From Mesorhabditis belari (Eukaryota; Nematoda; Chromadorea; Rhabditida; Rhabditidae), in contig CAUEEP010000902.1 in NCBI GenBank assembly GCA_958450365.1, positions 806,001 to 870,000 of the forward strand: DNA of 64,000 nt. Reading direction: 5' to 3'. How positions within the stretch are numbered: position 1 is the first letter of the stretch; every line of letters begins with the position of its first letter. The notes below the pieces were generated by a model, which saw nothing but the letters and a program-made list of their open reading frames with translations, had not been told where the DNA came from and did not search any database. The translations under genes were made by a program, and so were the position numbers. Shown piece after piece: positions 21,812-32,735 of the stretch.

Positions 21812-24800
21812 ATGTTTCCACTTTTCCTCACATTTCTCATCGCAAGTTTGATTTTTGAAAGAAAATTCAGTGTACTATCTTGTATGAGAAAGAGCTTAGG
21901 TAAATAAAGGAGAAAGTTGGATTCATTTTTAAAATATCACACTCCATTTCAGGCGCTACCAGTCAGTTCACACAGGACGACAAAAATGAGATCGTTGATG
22001 TGAGTTAAAAAAGAAGCTACCGTAGTCACTCTTTTCTAACGATAAGTCTTCGTTCAGCCAGATCAGATCTTTGGCTCAATCAATTGCGAAAAGTGTAAAT
22101 CGATCATTATGACATGATGACGAACGATCGAATACCTGAACATTAACGTTAGCTTCACCCCGAAAATGAGCTTATGATTAGAAATAAGATTTTACTGATT
22201 TACTGATTTACTGATTTACTGATTTACTGATTTTACAGATTATTTCCCAGATATAAAACTTTTGACAATAGAATAGACAGAAATTTTTACATTTACAATT
22301 TCGATTCTTTACACACAAAATATAGGCAGTTTAGACAATGGAGCAACTAAACTACAAAATAATAAACACCGAAAAGTGACAAAATAGCATTTACATGGAG
22401 TAACATGAAGAAAAAATATTCAAACAAAAAATTTCGCGATAAACCTATAATAAAGTGACAATTTTTGAAACTTCACTATTTTCTCGTTATGGTGAGTCAG
22501 ATTTGATGAGCTGAGGATTCGTGTTCAGATACTTGCGGTACTCGTTCACCGTCTGCCACTGATTGGTGCCAAGTGAGACCTAAATAAAACAAGATTCAAT
22601 GGCATATAGTCAAGTAACACTATGCCTTTCATCACTTTTTATTTAGCTAAGAACATTTTGTGCAAATCACCCAATAAAGTACCTGTCTTCTTCGAGTTCT
22701 GAGGAATTCGAACGCAACCTTCGGGTCCCAGTCCTTTTTCTGCATCAAATAGCATATCGTTACGGTGGCTGAACGTGTCCTTCCGGCCTGAGAAAGAAAT
22801 TTTATGACCTGCTGTTTTTCTTAAATGATTCAGCTTCTAGAGAGATCGAACTTCCTGTTTGACGCCGTAAAACTAAAGTTTACCTTGCAGTGAACGTAGA
22901 CCGATTTTCCTTGTGAATTAATTCTGTTGATGAACTCGACGGTTTTTTCCATCTTAGCCGGATCAGCTGCTCCAATGAAGTCGGTCATAGGAATGGCGTA
23001 GAACTCGACACCCTCGGCCTAAGAAGAACACGTCAAATAAAATAAACTTGATAGCTACTTACCTTCCAATCCTCCTCAGCCATTGCACTCCAGGCAGCGA
23101 CAAGTTCATAGGATTCCGTGCAGCACACGACACCGCCCACATTCTCTTTCTAAACAATAACAATATTATATGGATTTAATAACCTTTCAATAATTAATAC
23201 AGAGCTTTGCTAAAAATTCAACTTTTGCATTTTCAACAGTTATTACGGTTCGGTAAGAACATATTCGCTGTTTTTGATTGAGCGCATGCATTATCACGGA
23301 CTCCAAAGTATGATGCCTGCACTTTGTCCACCAAGTTGAAATATCAATCCCGGATTTACTGTTAGCCTCTCATCCATCTCAAGAGTTTACCTCAACGAAC
23401 TCCTCTTTCATTGATTTGAATGGCATTGCTCCCAACACTAGGCCATCGTCTATTCGGCTGTACCTAAACAAAAATATACAATGCCACTAAAATCAATAAC
23501 CAACCAGCTCCAATTCTCTTGTTGCACGAGGTTCCTCAACAAATTGTAGCCAAGAGTCGGATAGAACAATATTCCCTCAAGCATCACTAAAACGCCAGTA
23601 TTGGTTTAAACTTTCAAGAATCTTTTGGAAGAAATGAGCAAATGCAAGCAAAGCGGTTTATATAAGGATTCCTTGCAACAAAAATATTCAGTTAACGAGC
23701 TGAAATGATTAAATTTCCTAGTTAGGTTGTTTTACCGCTTTTTAAAAGGTAGCATTAAGACTTTTATAGCTTGTCAGAGGGAGTGGGACAAATGCAACCT
23801 TTTTTTTGCGCACCCGGACATTTGCGCACCTTTTTTTCCGCACCTTTTTTCGCGTTTTAAAAAAGCTCTAAAAAGCTAATATTAACCAATTTCTATTCCA
23901 AATGTCGTTTTTCTAGGTAATTTGAGGGTGTCGAATTCAAATTTTGACATAACAGAGCGTGTGGAACCAATTTGAAAGACAAAACGGCTAGATCAAATTA
24001 CAGAAAATTGTCGATTTTTCTCTTTGTATAACTCCGTCCGTTTGTTTCCACAAGCTCTGATATGTCAAAATTTGAATTCGACACCCTAAAATTACCCAGA
24101 AAAACAACATTTGGAATAGAAATTGGTTAATATCAGCTTTTTAGAGCTTTTTTAAAACGCGAAAAAAGGTGCGCTAATGGGCAAGGTGCGCAAAAAAAAG
24201 GTAGCATTTGTCCCACTCCCAGCTTTAAGACTTTTATAGCTTGTCAGAAATTGTTGCGCTTTTCGATGAGTTTACTACAGAAAATTTTTATTTATTAGAT
24301 CTAGCGGGTTTATTTGTTCAAATAAATCTTTACTTTGTTTCAGTATCACAACAATGTTCGCTCGTTGATCGCTTTGGGACTTTACAAAGCCGGTTCGCAA
24401 ACGTTTCCGCCGGCCACAAATATGATGAAAATGGTGAGAATGAAATCTCTAGAACATTTAAATCTTTTCTTCAATAAAAATCTCCCGAACTTCTCGATTG
24501 TAGCCACTTTTCCAGAATTGGTCTTCCACTCTCGAGCAATCTGCACAAAACTGGGCGAACGGGTGCAAATTCCAGGTAAATGCTAACAAGGGAATGGTCT
24601 CAGCTCAAAGTTGACCATTCCTTGTAAGAAGCTTACGATTTTTAAAAACATTTCAATGAGAAAAAGTCAAAAGTTGGAATTTTATGGATTTCTGATAGAC
24701 TTATAGAGGGCTTTCATTATTCAATTGTAGTTAATCTGTTAGCTCAACTCTCCCTTTTGGTTGAGGTTGTCCCTTTCAGGTGCTTGAGGTTGATTTCACT

Positions 24801-25679
24801 TGTACTATTGATTCATAAAATGGCTTCAATTTTCCTGATTCAGCATTCGGGTACGAATGGAGTGGGCGAAAATCTGTACATGGTTTATGGATCGAATCAG
24901 ATTCCGATCAGAGGCCAAGGTTCGTTTGACACAAAAACGCAAAATGTGGTAAGAGCAAAGAGTTGAAAAAGGGATACGATAAGTCAAAATTTAGCATGGG
25001 GATACAGTAAGTCTGTATAATCAATGTTTCAATAAAGGCTTAAAAAAATCCTTTTCGAAAGATACATTTCAGGGAAAGCAGCGAGCGCCTCGTGGGAGAA
25101 GGAATTCCAGGTAAAGTATGCGAAAAAGTTAGATTTACAAATTAATTACTTATTCTATATTTGTACTATTGATTCTCCGATTTCATTCTTTTAGGATAAT
25201 GGATGGCCTCAGGTTCCCTATTTTGACAACACCGTTTTCAACTCGGGAATTGGACATGCCACACAGGTTGGGCAATTTTTACTGGAAGTGATTCTTTTTC
25301 GGTCTACCGTATTAGGTTCCCTGATTTTTAGCTTTAGTTCACAGTAACAATAAAACTTTTCAGCTTGCCTGGGGCAATTCGAATCAAATTGGTTGTGGTG
25401 CGGCACAATGCAATGGGGGAAAACAAGTGATTGTCGTCTGTCAGTACACGAAACCGTGAGTGAAATTTTGGGAATCACCTAGAGACAAGATTAGGTAAGG
25501 TAGTTCCGGAAAGTTGGCGCGTTCTAGAAAACACACTTATTCGGTATACTGTAGTGGAAAAGCGATTTGAACATTTTAGCGGCAACTACTTGAATCAGAA
25601 TGCGTGGGCAGTCGGTACTCGTTGTGCTCAATGCCCAATAACATCAACGTGTGACCCTCGATTGGGACTCTGTCAATAA
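21812..25679 (+). CDS. SCP/TAPS (CAP-domain) secreted protein
   Basis: Nine exons (21812-21899, 21953-21999, 24344-24433, 24516-24575, 24844-24919, 25073-25110, 25195-25266, 25364-25455, 25580-25679) join without phase error to 220 residues. An N-terminal hydrophobic segment (MFPLFLTFLIASLIF) is a signal sequence. The CAP core follows: KNEIVDYHNNVRS, NWSSTLEQSAQNWANGC, GVGENLYMVYGS, then GIGHATQLAWGNSNQIGCG and VIVVCQYTKPGNYLNQ, the CAP signatures. A short Cys-rich tail ends DPRLGLCQ. The CAP His/Glu pairs of the cavity are present. Nematode members (vap, scl, activation-associated secreted proteins) are extracellular; target unknown. Intron 2 (22000-24343) contains a complete gene on the other strand. 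Confidence 0.92.
22192..22240. repeat. TTTACTGATT tandem array
   Basis: About five direct copies of a 10-base unit in the large SCP/TAPS intron, between its exon 2 and the 3' end of the nested phosphatase. Confidence 0.85.
22487..23584 (-). CDS. PTPMT1-like mitochondrial dual-specificity phosphatase
   Basis: Six exons on the minus strand, entirely inside an intron of the SCP/TAPS gene. The start at 23582-23584 gives MLEGILFYPTLGYNLLRNLV. Exon junctions then read NWSWYSRIDDGLVLGAMPF, GGVVCCTESYEL and EGVEFYAIPMTDF. The catalytic loop follows, VYVHCKAGRTRSAT (HCX5R with Cys nucleophile and Arg), then YLMQKKDWDPKVAFEFLR and a short tail. PTPMT1 removes phosphate from phosphatidylglycerophosphate on the mitochondrial inner membrane, in cardiolipin synthesis. 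Length, N-terminal hydrophobic stretch and the WYSRID block match that family. Stop TAA is at 22487-22489. Confidence 0.92.
23779..24220. mobile_element. foldback element, copy 1 (GGGAGTGGGACAAATG family)
   Basis: Nearly the whole element is an inverted repeat. The left GGGAGTGGGACAAATGC and GCGCACC blocks mirror the right end, around a non-palindromic centre of about 90 bases (near 23955-24050). The second copy is at 47294-47762 with the centre in the opposite orientation. The flanks 23751-23778 and 24221-24248 are a 28-base direct repeat with one mismatch. It lies about 195 bases upstream of the PTPMT1-like start. It has no coding capacity. Confidence 0.9.
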
Positions 25680-25966
25680 AAAGCTTCCTTTATTGATGAG
25701 TTATGGATAAACTATTTTTCGATCCCACAAGTGACCACAGCAAAAGCTTCCAGTTAATTTCTTATCAAAGTATTTTTTCGAAAGCTCCATTTCATGTGCT
25801 TTCGTTATCAGGAGCACGAAATTTTCCCAATCGGCTTGTCTCAAAATTCCGCTACCGTTTCCCTGATTTGTGCTGCAAGTTTTTTTTGATAATAAAGCAT
25901 TTATTCAATAGATCCTAAACAAAACTATAAAAACTAGCCAACAATCTAATAACAAAAAGATAAACC
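25680..25966. terminator. convergent 3' ends of SCP/TAPS and ATPAF2 genes
   Basis: About 290 bases between two stop codons on opposite strands. AATAAAA overlaps the SCP/TAPS stop at about 25675 and AATAAAG occurs at about 25891. No gene is seen in between. Confidence 0.5.
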
Positions 25967-27970
25967 TTAGACATCATTTGTGCGCATTTTGTTAGAATTC
26001 AGATAGACAAATAAACAAGCAGTGGAAAGACGAGAGAGGAGTTCCTCGTCTTCGATACCATGTGCCCATTCAACCTAAGAACGAAAATCATGATTGGCTG
26101 GAGAAAATTTTAAGAAATCACCAAATCCTTACCTCTCCCCAAACTTGTGCTTGTACTTTTCGCTCCAATGCAGCTAATTCGACAGCTTCAGGAGCGGTAA
26201 CTTTCCACTGGAGCACATTGAATGGAATCAAAACTGATTTCACCGATTCGACAGCATATCTAAAGTTGATTTCCTGTAACATGTCGGCCGATTCAATAAC
26301 TATCAAAATAGACCAACTTACTGTAATCCATGAAGCGCCCATTCATTGTGTGATAACAACCATCCGCCAAATCGTTTGCGATCCTCGTTTGAAACAACCG
26401 TATCTAGAACAAAACAGCCTACAGAAAAACCAATAACTCGTTACCCATTAAATTTGTAATCGGTTTCAACGAAGTCCCCAGTTCTGTATTTGCATTTTTT
26501 ATTAAAGGCGTCCATCGTTTGACCTAGAAAAACATTCATTAAAGCAGCTACTTTGAACACGTATTTTTATAAATAATATTCGTTACCTGCTCTTCGTGTA
26601 AGTTGGTACTCTCATCGTTGTAGAAGAGGATTGTATCGTTTTCCAAATACTCCAATAGCTTGTCGGTTATTGACTGCCTAGAAAAAATGATCACGTCAAA
26701 CAAGATTTTACTTACTTTGTACATAACAATGGATTATCGTGAGCAGTGAAGGCAAGTCCGGTTAATCTCATCAACCCAATCTAAAATTAAAATAAAGAAA
26801 TTCAATCAATTGGCAAAATACCTCGAGATTTTCATTTTGTGATGCCCATTCTTCGGCAATAGCCAGTGCCAGCGGTTCGGAGTCAACCTGAAATTGAAAA
26901 ATTAAGAAATTTTGAAGAGAATTCACTTTGCAAGTATCTCTATTGAATCAAATGATCAAAGACTTCATATATGCTTTGAAGAAATTTTTATCAGCTAACG
27001 TTTAAAAAAAAGCGCCGATTTATACGGCTAAATAAACAATAAACCGGCGCCGTTCTCGGCAACCTTATCAAGCCAGGCCATGTTTGCGGAGAAATTTATT
27101 CAGAGAGAACTGCCAATGACTCAATTCGAATTGAGAACTATCGATCCAACAACCCCGGGGAAATTTTGGCTCTTTCAAATCAAAAAAAAGCCAACTTTTT
27201 TTAAAAGTCTTTGAAATTTAAAACCTATAGTTTTCCATTTTTACTTTTTAAAACATGGGTCATTCACACGTTCACGGTATTGGATTGCATTTGATTGGAG
27301 TCTTTGCGTTTCTTTTGGTAAGTATTCGATCAAAAAAGTTAATTTTGACAGAGTTTAGCTATTGTTGATCATATTTTGTCTTTTTCGTCTAATCGATAAC
27401 CGAATGTTGCCGCCATCGAGAAAATCTAGCAGGTTGAATTCAGCAAACAAAATATTGTAATGATAAATTTTAAGATCCGAAAACTCTCCTCAATTTAAAA
27501 GAGCTCGACCGATGCGAAAAAATTCGGCAGTATTTAATGAGACTCAATCAGTGGTTATGGAGGAAATGAGACAAGTAACTTTTTCAGAAATACCCATAAA
27601 AGTCACTGTTCCACATACCAGTACAGAAGTACAAAACTTAAACCAAATGTTTAGGTACGCGGAGAAAATCAACTCTTATGCACGAGTACAGTGTGAAAAT
27701 ATCGTCAAACTTACAAATCAAAAACGGGTACCAAAAAGTACAAACGAACCTTCAATGGTTTGCCAGCTTGCGTCTTCAACACTCGCCCATCCAACGTCAC
27801 TTTGAAGAAAGGATCCTCTCGAATCACATCGACTTTCTGAACAATATGCCAGTTTCTATAAATGTAATTTAAAAATTCACCTTGTAAAAACGTTTCCTTT
27901 TGACGAGAGCCGACCCAAGAGGAGCAAAGTTTGAGTTGAAGCGTTGGGTCACCCGCATCAACGAGTTCAT
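25967..27970 (-). CDS. ATP synthase F1 assembly factor 2 (ATPAF2/Atp12)
   Basis: Mitochondrial chaperone that binds the F1 alpha subunit during ATP synthase assembly. The start at 27968-27970 directly follows TTTTAG, a likely trans-splice acceptor. Exon 1 (27881-27970) is Arg-rich and fits a presequence. Exon 2 (27750-27836) has DPFFKVTLDGRVLKTQAGKP. Then follow EPLALAIAEEWASQ, GLAFTAHDNPLLC, NDTILFYNDES, VKRWTPLIKNA, NEWALHGLQYAVESVKS, a Val/Ala/Leu helix and the family's EWAHGIEDEELLSRLS ending. Stop TAA is at 25967-25969. It is last in a minus-strand run. The intron between exons 2 and 3 is about 850 bases against 50-60 for its others. Confidence 0.92.
27254..27530 (+). other. possible small nested exons in an ATPAF2 intron
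   Basis: In the 850-base ATPAF2 intron, ATG at 27254 opens MGHSHVHGIGLHLIGVFAFL and meets a GTAAGT donor at 27318. A later stretch near 27503, after an AAAAG acceptor-like site, reads LDRCEKIRQYLMRLNQWLW. Together these could be a tiny membrane protein on the opposite strand, but splicing is unproven and I recognise no family. Confidence 0.25.
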
Positions 27971-28233
27971 CTAAAATTCATTGAAAGACATCAGCAAAAA
28001 TTTTGCAGATAATCTTTTGACTTAATAAATCAGGCTCATTTCATAAAAAACAATATTATACGATTTATTCTAAAAGTACAAAATCCTAATCAAAAGTGAA
28101 AACAAAAAGCTCTAAAACGGCGACTCCCTAACAATTAGAAAGTTACAATCACAATTCACAATTAAAATATGTAACACACAAAAAATACCACCAATAAAAT
28201 GCGCTAGTGCCCGTATAAAATAATTTTTTAGAC

Positions 28234-29736
28234 TCATTGGTTTATTTCATTTGTCAATCGATCCACCGAATCCTCATCAATCGTAACAAATCTTCGACTT
28301 CGCTAAAAAATAAAAAAAATTTATAGAATCGAATTAAAATGAGCTAACCTTACTAAACATTTGCATGTCGCCTGTGTAAATATCAAACCACATTGCATGG
28401 AGATTGATCTCTTTTCGCTCAAGAAATTCCTAAATTTTTTGAATATTTCGTTTCAATAATTTATCAAAAACTAACCTTAAGAAATCCATGGCTGCTTATG
28501 TTTTCTAATTGTTGTAAAGTATTGATTTGTGATAGTTTATCCTCCACAGATAACGCATTCTCCGGGTCAATCAGAGCAGAAAAACTGAATTTGTATGTTA
28601 CGTCCGTTGTTGGATTTCGTCCGATTCAGAACCGGACGTCAGTTTTTGAATCTTCCAGCCTTCACTTTGACGATTTTTGTTTTTTTTGTAATGATCTATG
28701 ATTTTTGCTAGTTAGCAAATATAATTTCTATATATATTTATAGTTTGAATCGTAACTAACTTGCGCGTTCCGGATTTCTATTTTATTTTTCTTTATTCAA
28801 GTTTTTAGACGTTGTGTTTGTTATGTTTGTTTTCGATCATTTACATTTTCGATCGTTTGTTATCAATAAATTTTGAAGTTTGATGATGGATGCTCAATGA
28901 TCAAAAGCAAAATGCGTCAGTTTCGAGGATTTAGTAGTAAAGTTTGGAAATTGTTGAAATATAGACTGGATGATTCAAAAACGGACGTCACATATACATT
29001 TAATCAGCAGAAAACTTTCAACCGTACCTGAATAACGCATTGTTCGAGATATATTCCAGTGGTTTTTCATCCGGGTTAGATAATCTCAGTTCAAGTTTCT
29101 AAATTTGTTCAAAGTTAAAGTTTTACATTTAATTTACTCGAAGAGATGAATATCCATGTCGTCGTAACCAATGATCCATCGGCGATTCTGGGTCAAAAGC
29201 TTTCGGACATTTGTGCAGTCCATATAACGTGTTAATAGCCTAAAAGTAATTAATTGGTGGTTATAAGGTGTAAAAACTCACTTTACAATCGGAATGCCCA
29301 CAAACGATAACATGTTTAATTTTTCCTCGCTTTACCGCTAGCTCCAACGCTGCTGGCTCGGTGGTAATTGAGACTTCGTATCCCGCGGATCCTGAAAGAC
29401 ACATAAAATTGCTTAAGTTAGTGTCAAACCATAGTTTTGCGCGTGTGGCACAATATTTCCGGAGTTTCGAAGCACAAACATGTCGCCAACTTGCGATTGT
29501 GTAAATCTAAACAAAGTCAGTTGAAGTTAAAATAAGTTTTGCTACCTGGCCGGTAAAATTCTAGAGTCCATACATGTGATGAATAGAGCGGTCGGATGAG
29601 GATCGTCTCGAACTTTTTCGAATTGCTTTACGAGATCCGCTCGAACCTAAAACTGCAATTAGTTTTATACGCGCACTTCAAAACATACCGTTTTTCGGAA
29701 ACGAATCACTCCATTTAAAATCCTTTGCAGACCCAT
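28234..29736 (-). CDS. beta-class carbonic anhydrase
   Basis: Zinc enzyme interconverting carbon dioxide and bicarbonate; beta-class members occur in nematodes, plants and bacteria but not vertebrates. The start at 29734-29736 gives MGLQRILNGVIRFR, the usual family opening. The first zinc site is CMDSRILP, followed by VGDMFVLRNSGN. The second is CGHSDC (His and Cys ligands), after LELAVKRGKIKHVIV. MDHWLRRHGYSSL and a Gln-Leu-Glu-Asn segment follow, and the end is LHAMWFDIYTGDMQMF plus a short tail. One intron (about 28510-29030) is enlarged by an inverted-repeat element. It is third in the minus-strand run, about 195 bases after the NDUFAF2-like stop, with an acceptor-like TTGTTAG just before its ATG. 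Confidence 0.93.
28594..29000. mobile_element. inverted-repeat element related to 4666-4858
   Basis: The left end GTATGTTACGTCCGTT and the right end (complement GTATATGTGACGTCCGTT) enclose about 400 bases inside a carbonic anhydrase intron. The ends match those of the palindrome at 4666. No coding capacity. Confidence 0.55.
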
Positions 29737-29930
29737 GGACAAACTAACAAGGTCATAAGCATCAGCGAGAAAAAAAATATATATATATTTGCTTTAAACA
29801 ATTGGGTCAGCTTTCCCACTCAAAAACAAATTTATTTAAGCAACAACGCTAACTAACCAAAGAGATCTATAGAATGAAGAAAGAACTAAATTTATATGCA
29901 AAACTAACATAAACAACAGAGAGAAAAATA

Positions 29931-30556
29931 TCAGGACTTGTCTTTGATTTTATCTGGATTGTAACCGGGTGCTTTCTCGAAATCGTCATATTGTGGGTAA
30001 ATTTTAGGTCCTGCAGTTGGCCCACCTAAATTTTCAATTTGTAGAGGGCAATTAATCACAAGGTAAACCCCAAAAATGAATGAGGTGCTAACCTGCAGGC
30101 GGTCCTGTTGATCCAACTTTAGGGGAGAATTTTTCCATGGCATCGTTTTGTTCCAATTGCGCCTATGTTTTATTCCTTATAAAGTAGTTTTTGAAACAGT
30201 ACTTGTTGTCGACTTTCATTCGAGAGCAATTCCTGCTCATTCGGTGGAAACCTTCGCGTTCCTTTGATCCATGATAACCATTCGACACCTGGCTTTGAGT
30301 TTAAATTGTCAAACGGTGGCTCAAATCCTCTAAAAGTGGATTCACTTGGGGCAAAACGATACTGACCACCTGGAAACGTTCTTTCTTGTGCCATGAAGCT
30401 CATAATAGGAGATACCCTGAGTATCTTTACCCACATAGACCTTAAATTCAGTTTTTTATGTGATGTAATGTGCAAAACCACCTTTTCAGACCAATCTTTC
30501 TTCAAAAACTTGAAAAAGTTTGTTGCCACTCTGCTCCAGCCGCTCGGCCGACTCAT
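29931..30556 (-). CDS. NDUFAF2-like complex I assembly factor
   Basis: Small protein of the NDUFA12/NDUFAF2 (mimitin) family; NDUFAF2 aids late assembly of mitochondrial complex I. Exon 1 (30482-30556, 25 codons) reads MSRPSGWSRVATNFFKFLKK. Exon 2 gives GISYYELHGTRKNVSR, matching the family's Gly...Tyr-Tyr-Glu block. After a 40-base intron (GTGGTCAG...TTTTAG) come the hallmarks EWLSWIKGTRRFPPNEQEL. The C-terminal half is Pro/Gly-rich and ends DKIKDKS. Reading through that 40-base intron gives a misleading longer frame. The ATG follows TTACAG directly, a likely SL acceptor. It lies 285 bases after the eIF4A3 stop. Confidence 0.82.
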
Positions 30557-30841
30557 CTGTAAGCAATTTTCAGAGATTTGCGTGATCAATAATGAAAAAA
30601 AAATCCGTGTGACGCTTTTACGTGCTTTCTAATCTTTGTGAACAACAATAAATTTATTCAAGAAACAGTTTCAATAATAATAGCGTTACAAATATTTTAG
30701 AAGCCTGTCGAAAATTATCAACAGCTTACAAAATGAGACCAATGTTCAACGTTGTCTACTGCGAAGACTAGTTGGGCGTTTCAATAACAAAGACAAAAAG
30801 GATCAACAATTGGGACAATTCAATGAAATAAAACGAAACAT

Positions 30842-32735
30842 TTAGATCATATCTGCGATGTTCATTGGCATTTCGTCGATTTGGGTGGAGTAATATTGCT
30901 CGATGTCGCGAAGGATGCGGACATCCTCATTCTTGACAAAGTTGATGGCAACACCCTGAGATTGAGATAAAATAGCAAAAGAAATATTGCAAAACCTTTC
31001 TTCCGAAACGACCCGAACGTCCAATGCGATGAATATAGAGCTCACGATTGTTTGGCAGGTCATAGTTGATTACGAGAGACACTTGCGGAACGTCCAAACC
31101 ACGAGCCCAGACATCGGTTGAAATCAATACTCGTGAAGTACCCTCACGAAAATCCTAAAAGCAGAGGATCAAAAAGTATCTTAGATATACAAACCTTCAT
31201 AATTTGCTCACGCTCTGATTGTTCCATGTCTCCGTGCATTGAAGAAACCGTGAAGTTTGCTGCTTTCATTTTCTCGGCCAGCCAATCCACCTGAGATGCA
31301 TAGGATATACTAAAAATTATAAAACGTACCTTTCTACGTGTATTGCAGAACAAGACAGCCTGTGTGATGGTCAATGTATCGTAGAGATCGACAAGGGTAT
31401 CAAATTTCCACTCCTCACGATCGACAGCCACGAAGAACTGCTTGATTCCTTCCAAAGTCAACTCGTCACGTTTCACAAGAATGCGCACTGGATCCGTCAT
31501 GAACTTTGAGGTCATTTCGAGGACTTCATGAGGTAGAGTGGCACTGAGCAAGACAACCTAGAAACAAGAATAATCAAAAAGATACGAATTAAATACCTGG
31601 CATCCTGGTGGGAGATAACGATAGATATCGTAGAGCTGTTCTTTAAATCCCTTGTTCAACATTTCGTCGGCTTCGTCCAAAACGAGCAGCTTGATAGCAC
31701 GGGTTCTAAGATTGCGACGTCGAATCATATCAAACACCCGGCCAGGAGTTCCAGAAACGACATGTTGACCATAATCGAGCTTGCGGATGTCTTCTCCAAC
31801 ATTTGTTCCACCGATGCACGCGTGGCATTGCACACTCATGTAGTCTCCAAGAGCAAGAATAACCTAAAAGCAAATTTAAGTACTTTCTACCCCAAAAATC
31901 ATACCCTTTGAATTTGGGATGCAAGCTCACGTGTTGGCGAAAGAATCAAGGCTTGCGTCTCACGAATTTGCGTGTCAAGACCTTGTAGCACAGAAATTGA
32001 GAAGGTGGCGGTTTTTCCTGTTCCGGATTGTGATTGAGCAATAAGATCTCTTCCCTAAATTGAATAAATTAGACCTTCAAAAATAAGGAAAATTTGGCGC
32101 CGTAGTAAATTTTAAAAGGTCCCTTTTGATACAAATAAAGTAAGAAGGGGAAACACTCTGAAACGACTTGGTCAGACCCTATTTTACGCGCGTTTTTTCT
32201 AGTATGGTCTTGCATTTTTCGGGGTAACAAAACATGCGGAATCTGTTGATGATTTTTATTGATATTTTGTTGCGCTTGCTGGAGTCTAAATGTTGAAGTG
32301 TTGCTAAGCTTGAAACGAAGAGTAGAGTGAAATACAAAGCGAAAACTTGTTCCAAATATTCTAAAAATTTTGCCAATCGATTAAGCGTATTTGACTACCC
32401 CAGAAGCTGGTAATATAACACTGATAAAACGGTCAAAACAATACAATCTGACCAAGTCGGGTCAAAGTATCCCCTCCCCCCAACTACCTAATACACCAGT
32501 GAGGAAACTGGGCAATAAATAATGAATCAATCATTACCTTTAAGACTGGCTTGATGGCACGTTGTTGAATTGCTGACGGCTTCTCAAATCCATAAGAGTA
32601 GATTCCACGAATTAGATCCTCGCGAAGTCCCATCTGATCAAAAGTTGGAATGACATCGACTCCCTCACTCGTCTCGAATTCGACACCACTCAGATCATCA
32701 TCTGCCGCTGCACGACGTTTTGTAGCACCTGGCAT
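30842..32735 (-). CDS. eIF4A3 DEAD-box RNA helicase (exon junction complex)
   Basis: Core helicase of the exon junction complex. Seven exons: 32538-32735, 31905-32054, 31597-31863, 31330-31557, 31195-31290, 30996-31154, 30842-30955. The sequence shows [19 protein letters not shown]-motif [23 protein letters not shown], the DEAD box [46 protein letters not shown] and [12 protein letters not shown]. The end is [29 protein letters not shown] and [17 protein letters not shown] separate it from eIF4A1/2. The ATG follows TTTTTAGAG, a likely trans-splice site. It leads the minus-strand run and is divergent from GatC. Confidence 0.96.
32105..32490. mobile_element. possible short inverted-repeat element in eIF4A3 intron 1
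   Basis: Intron 1 is about 480 bases while others are 40-50. CGACTTGGTCAGA near 32163 recurs inverted near 32444, and both sides continue with imperfect complementary GGGG/CCCC-rich sequence. That fits a degraded MITE of about 350 bases. Confidence 0.45.

Noticed and set aside
30170..30589. 139-codon minus-strand frame starting MITQISEN
   Set aside because: It reads through two real introns of the NDUFAF2-like gene. The true frames change at the 40-base intron and give the conserved YYE and WLSWI blocks.
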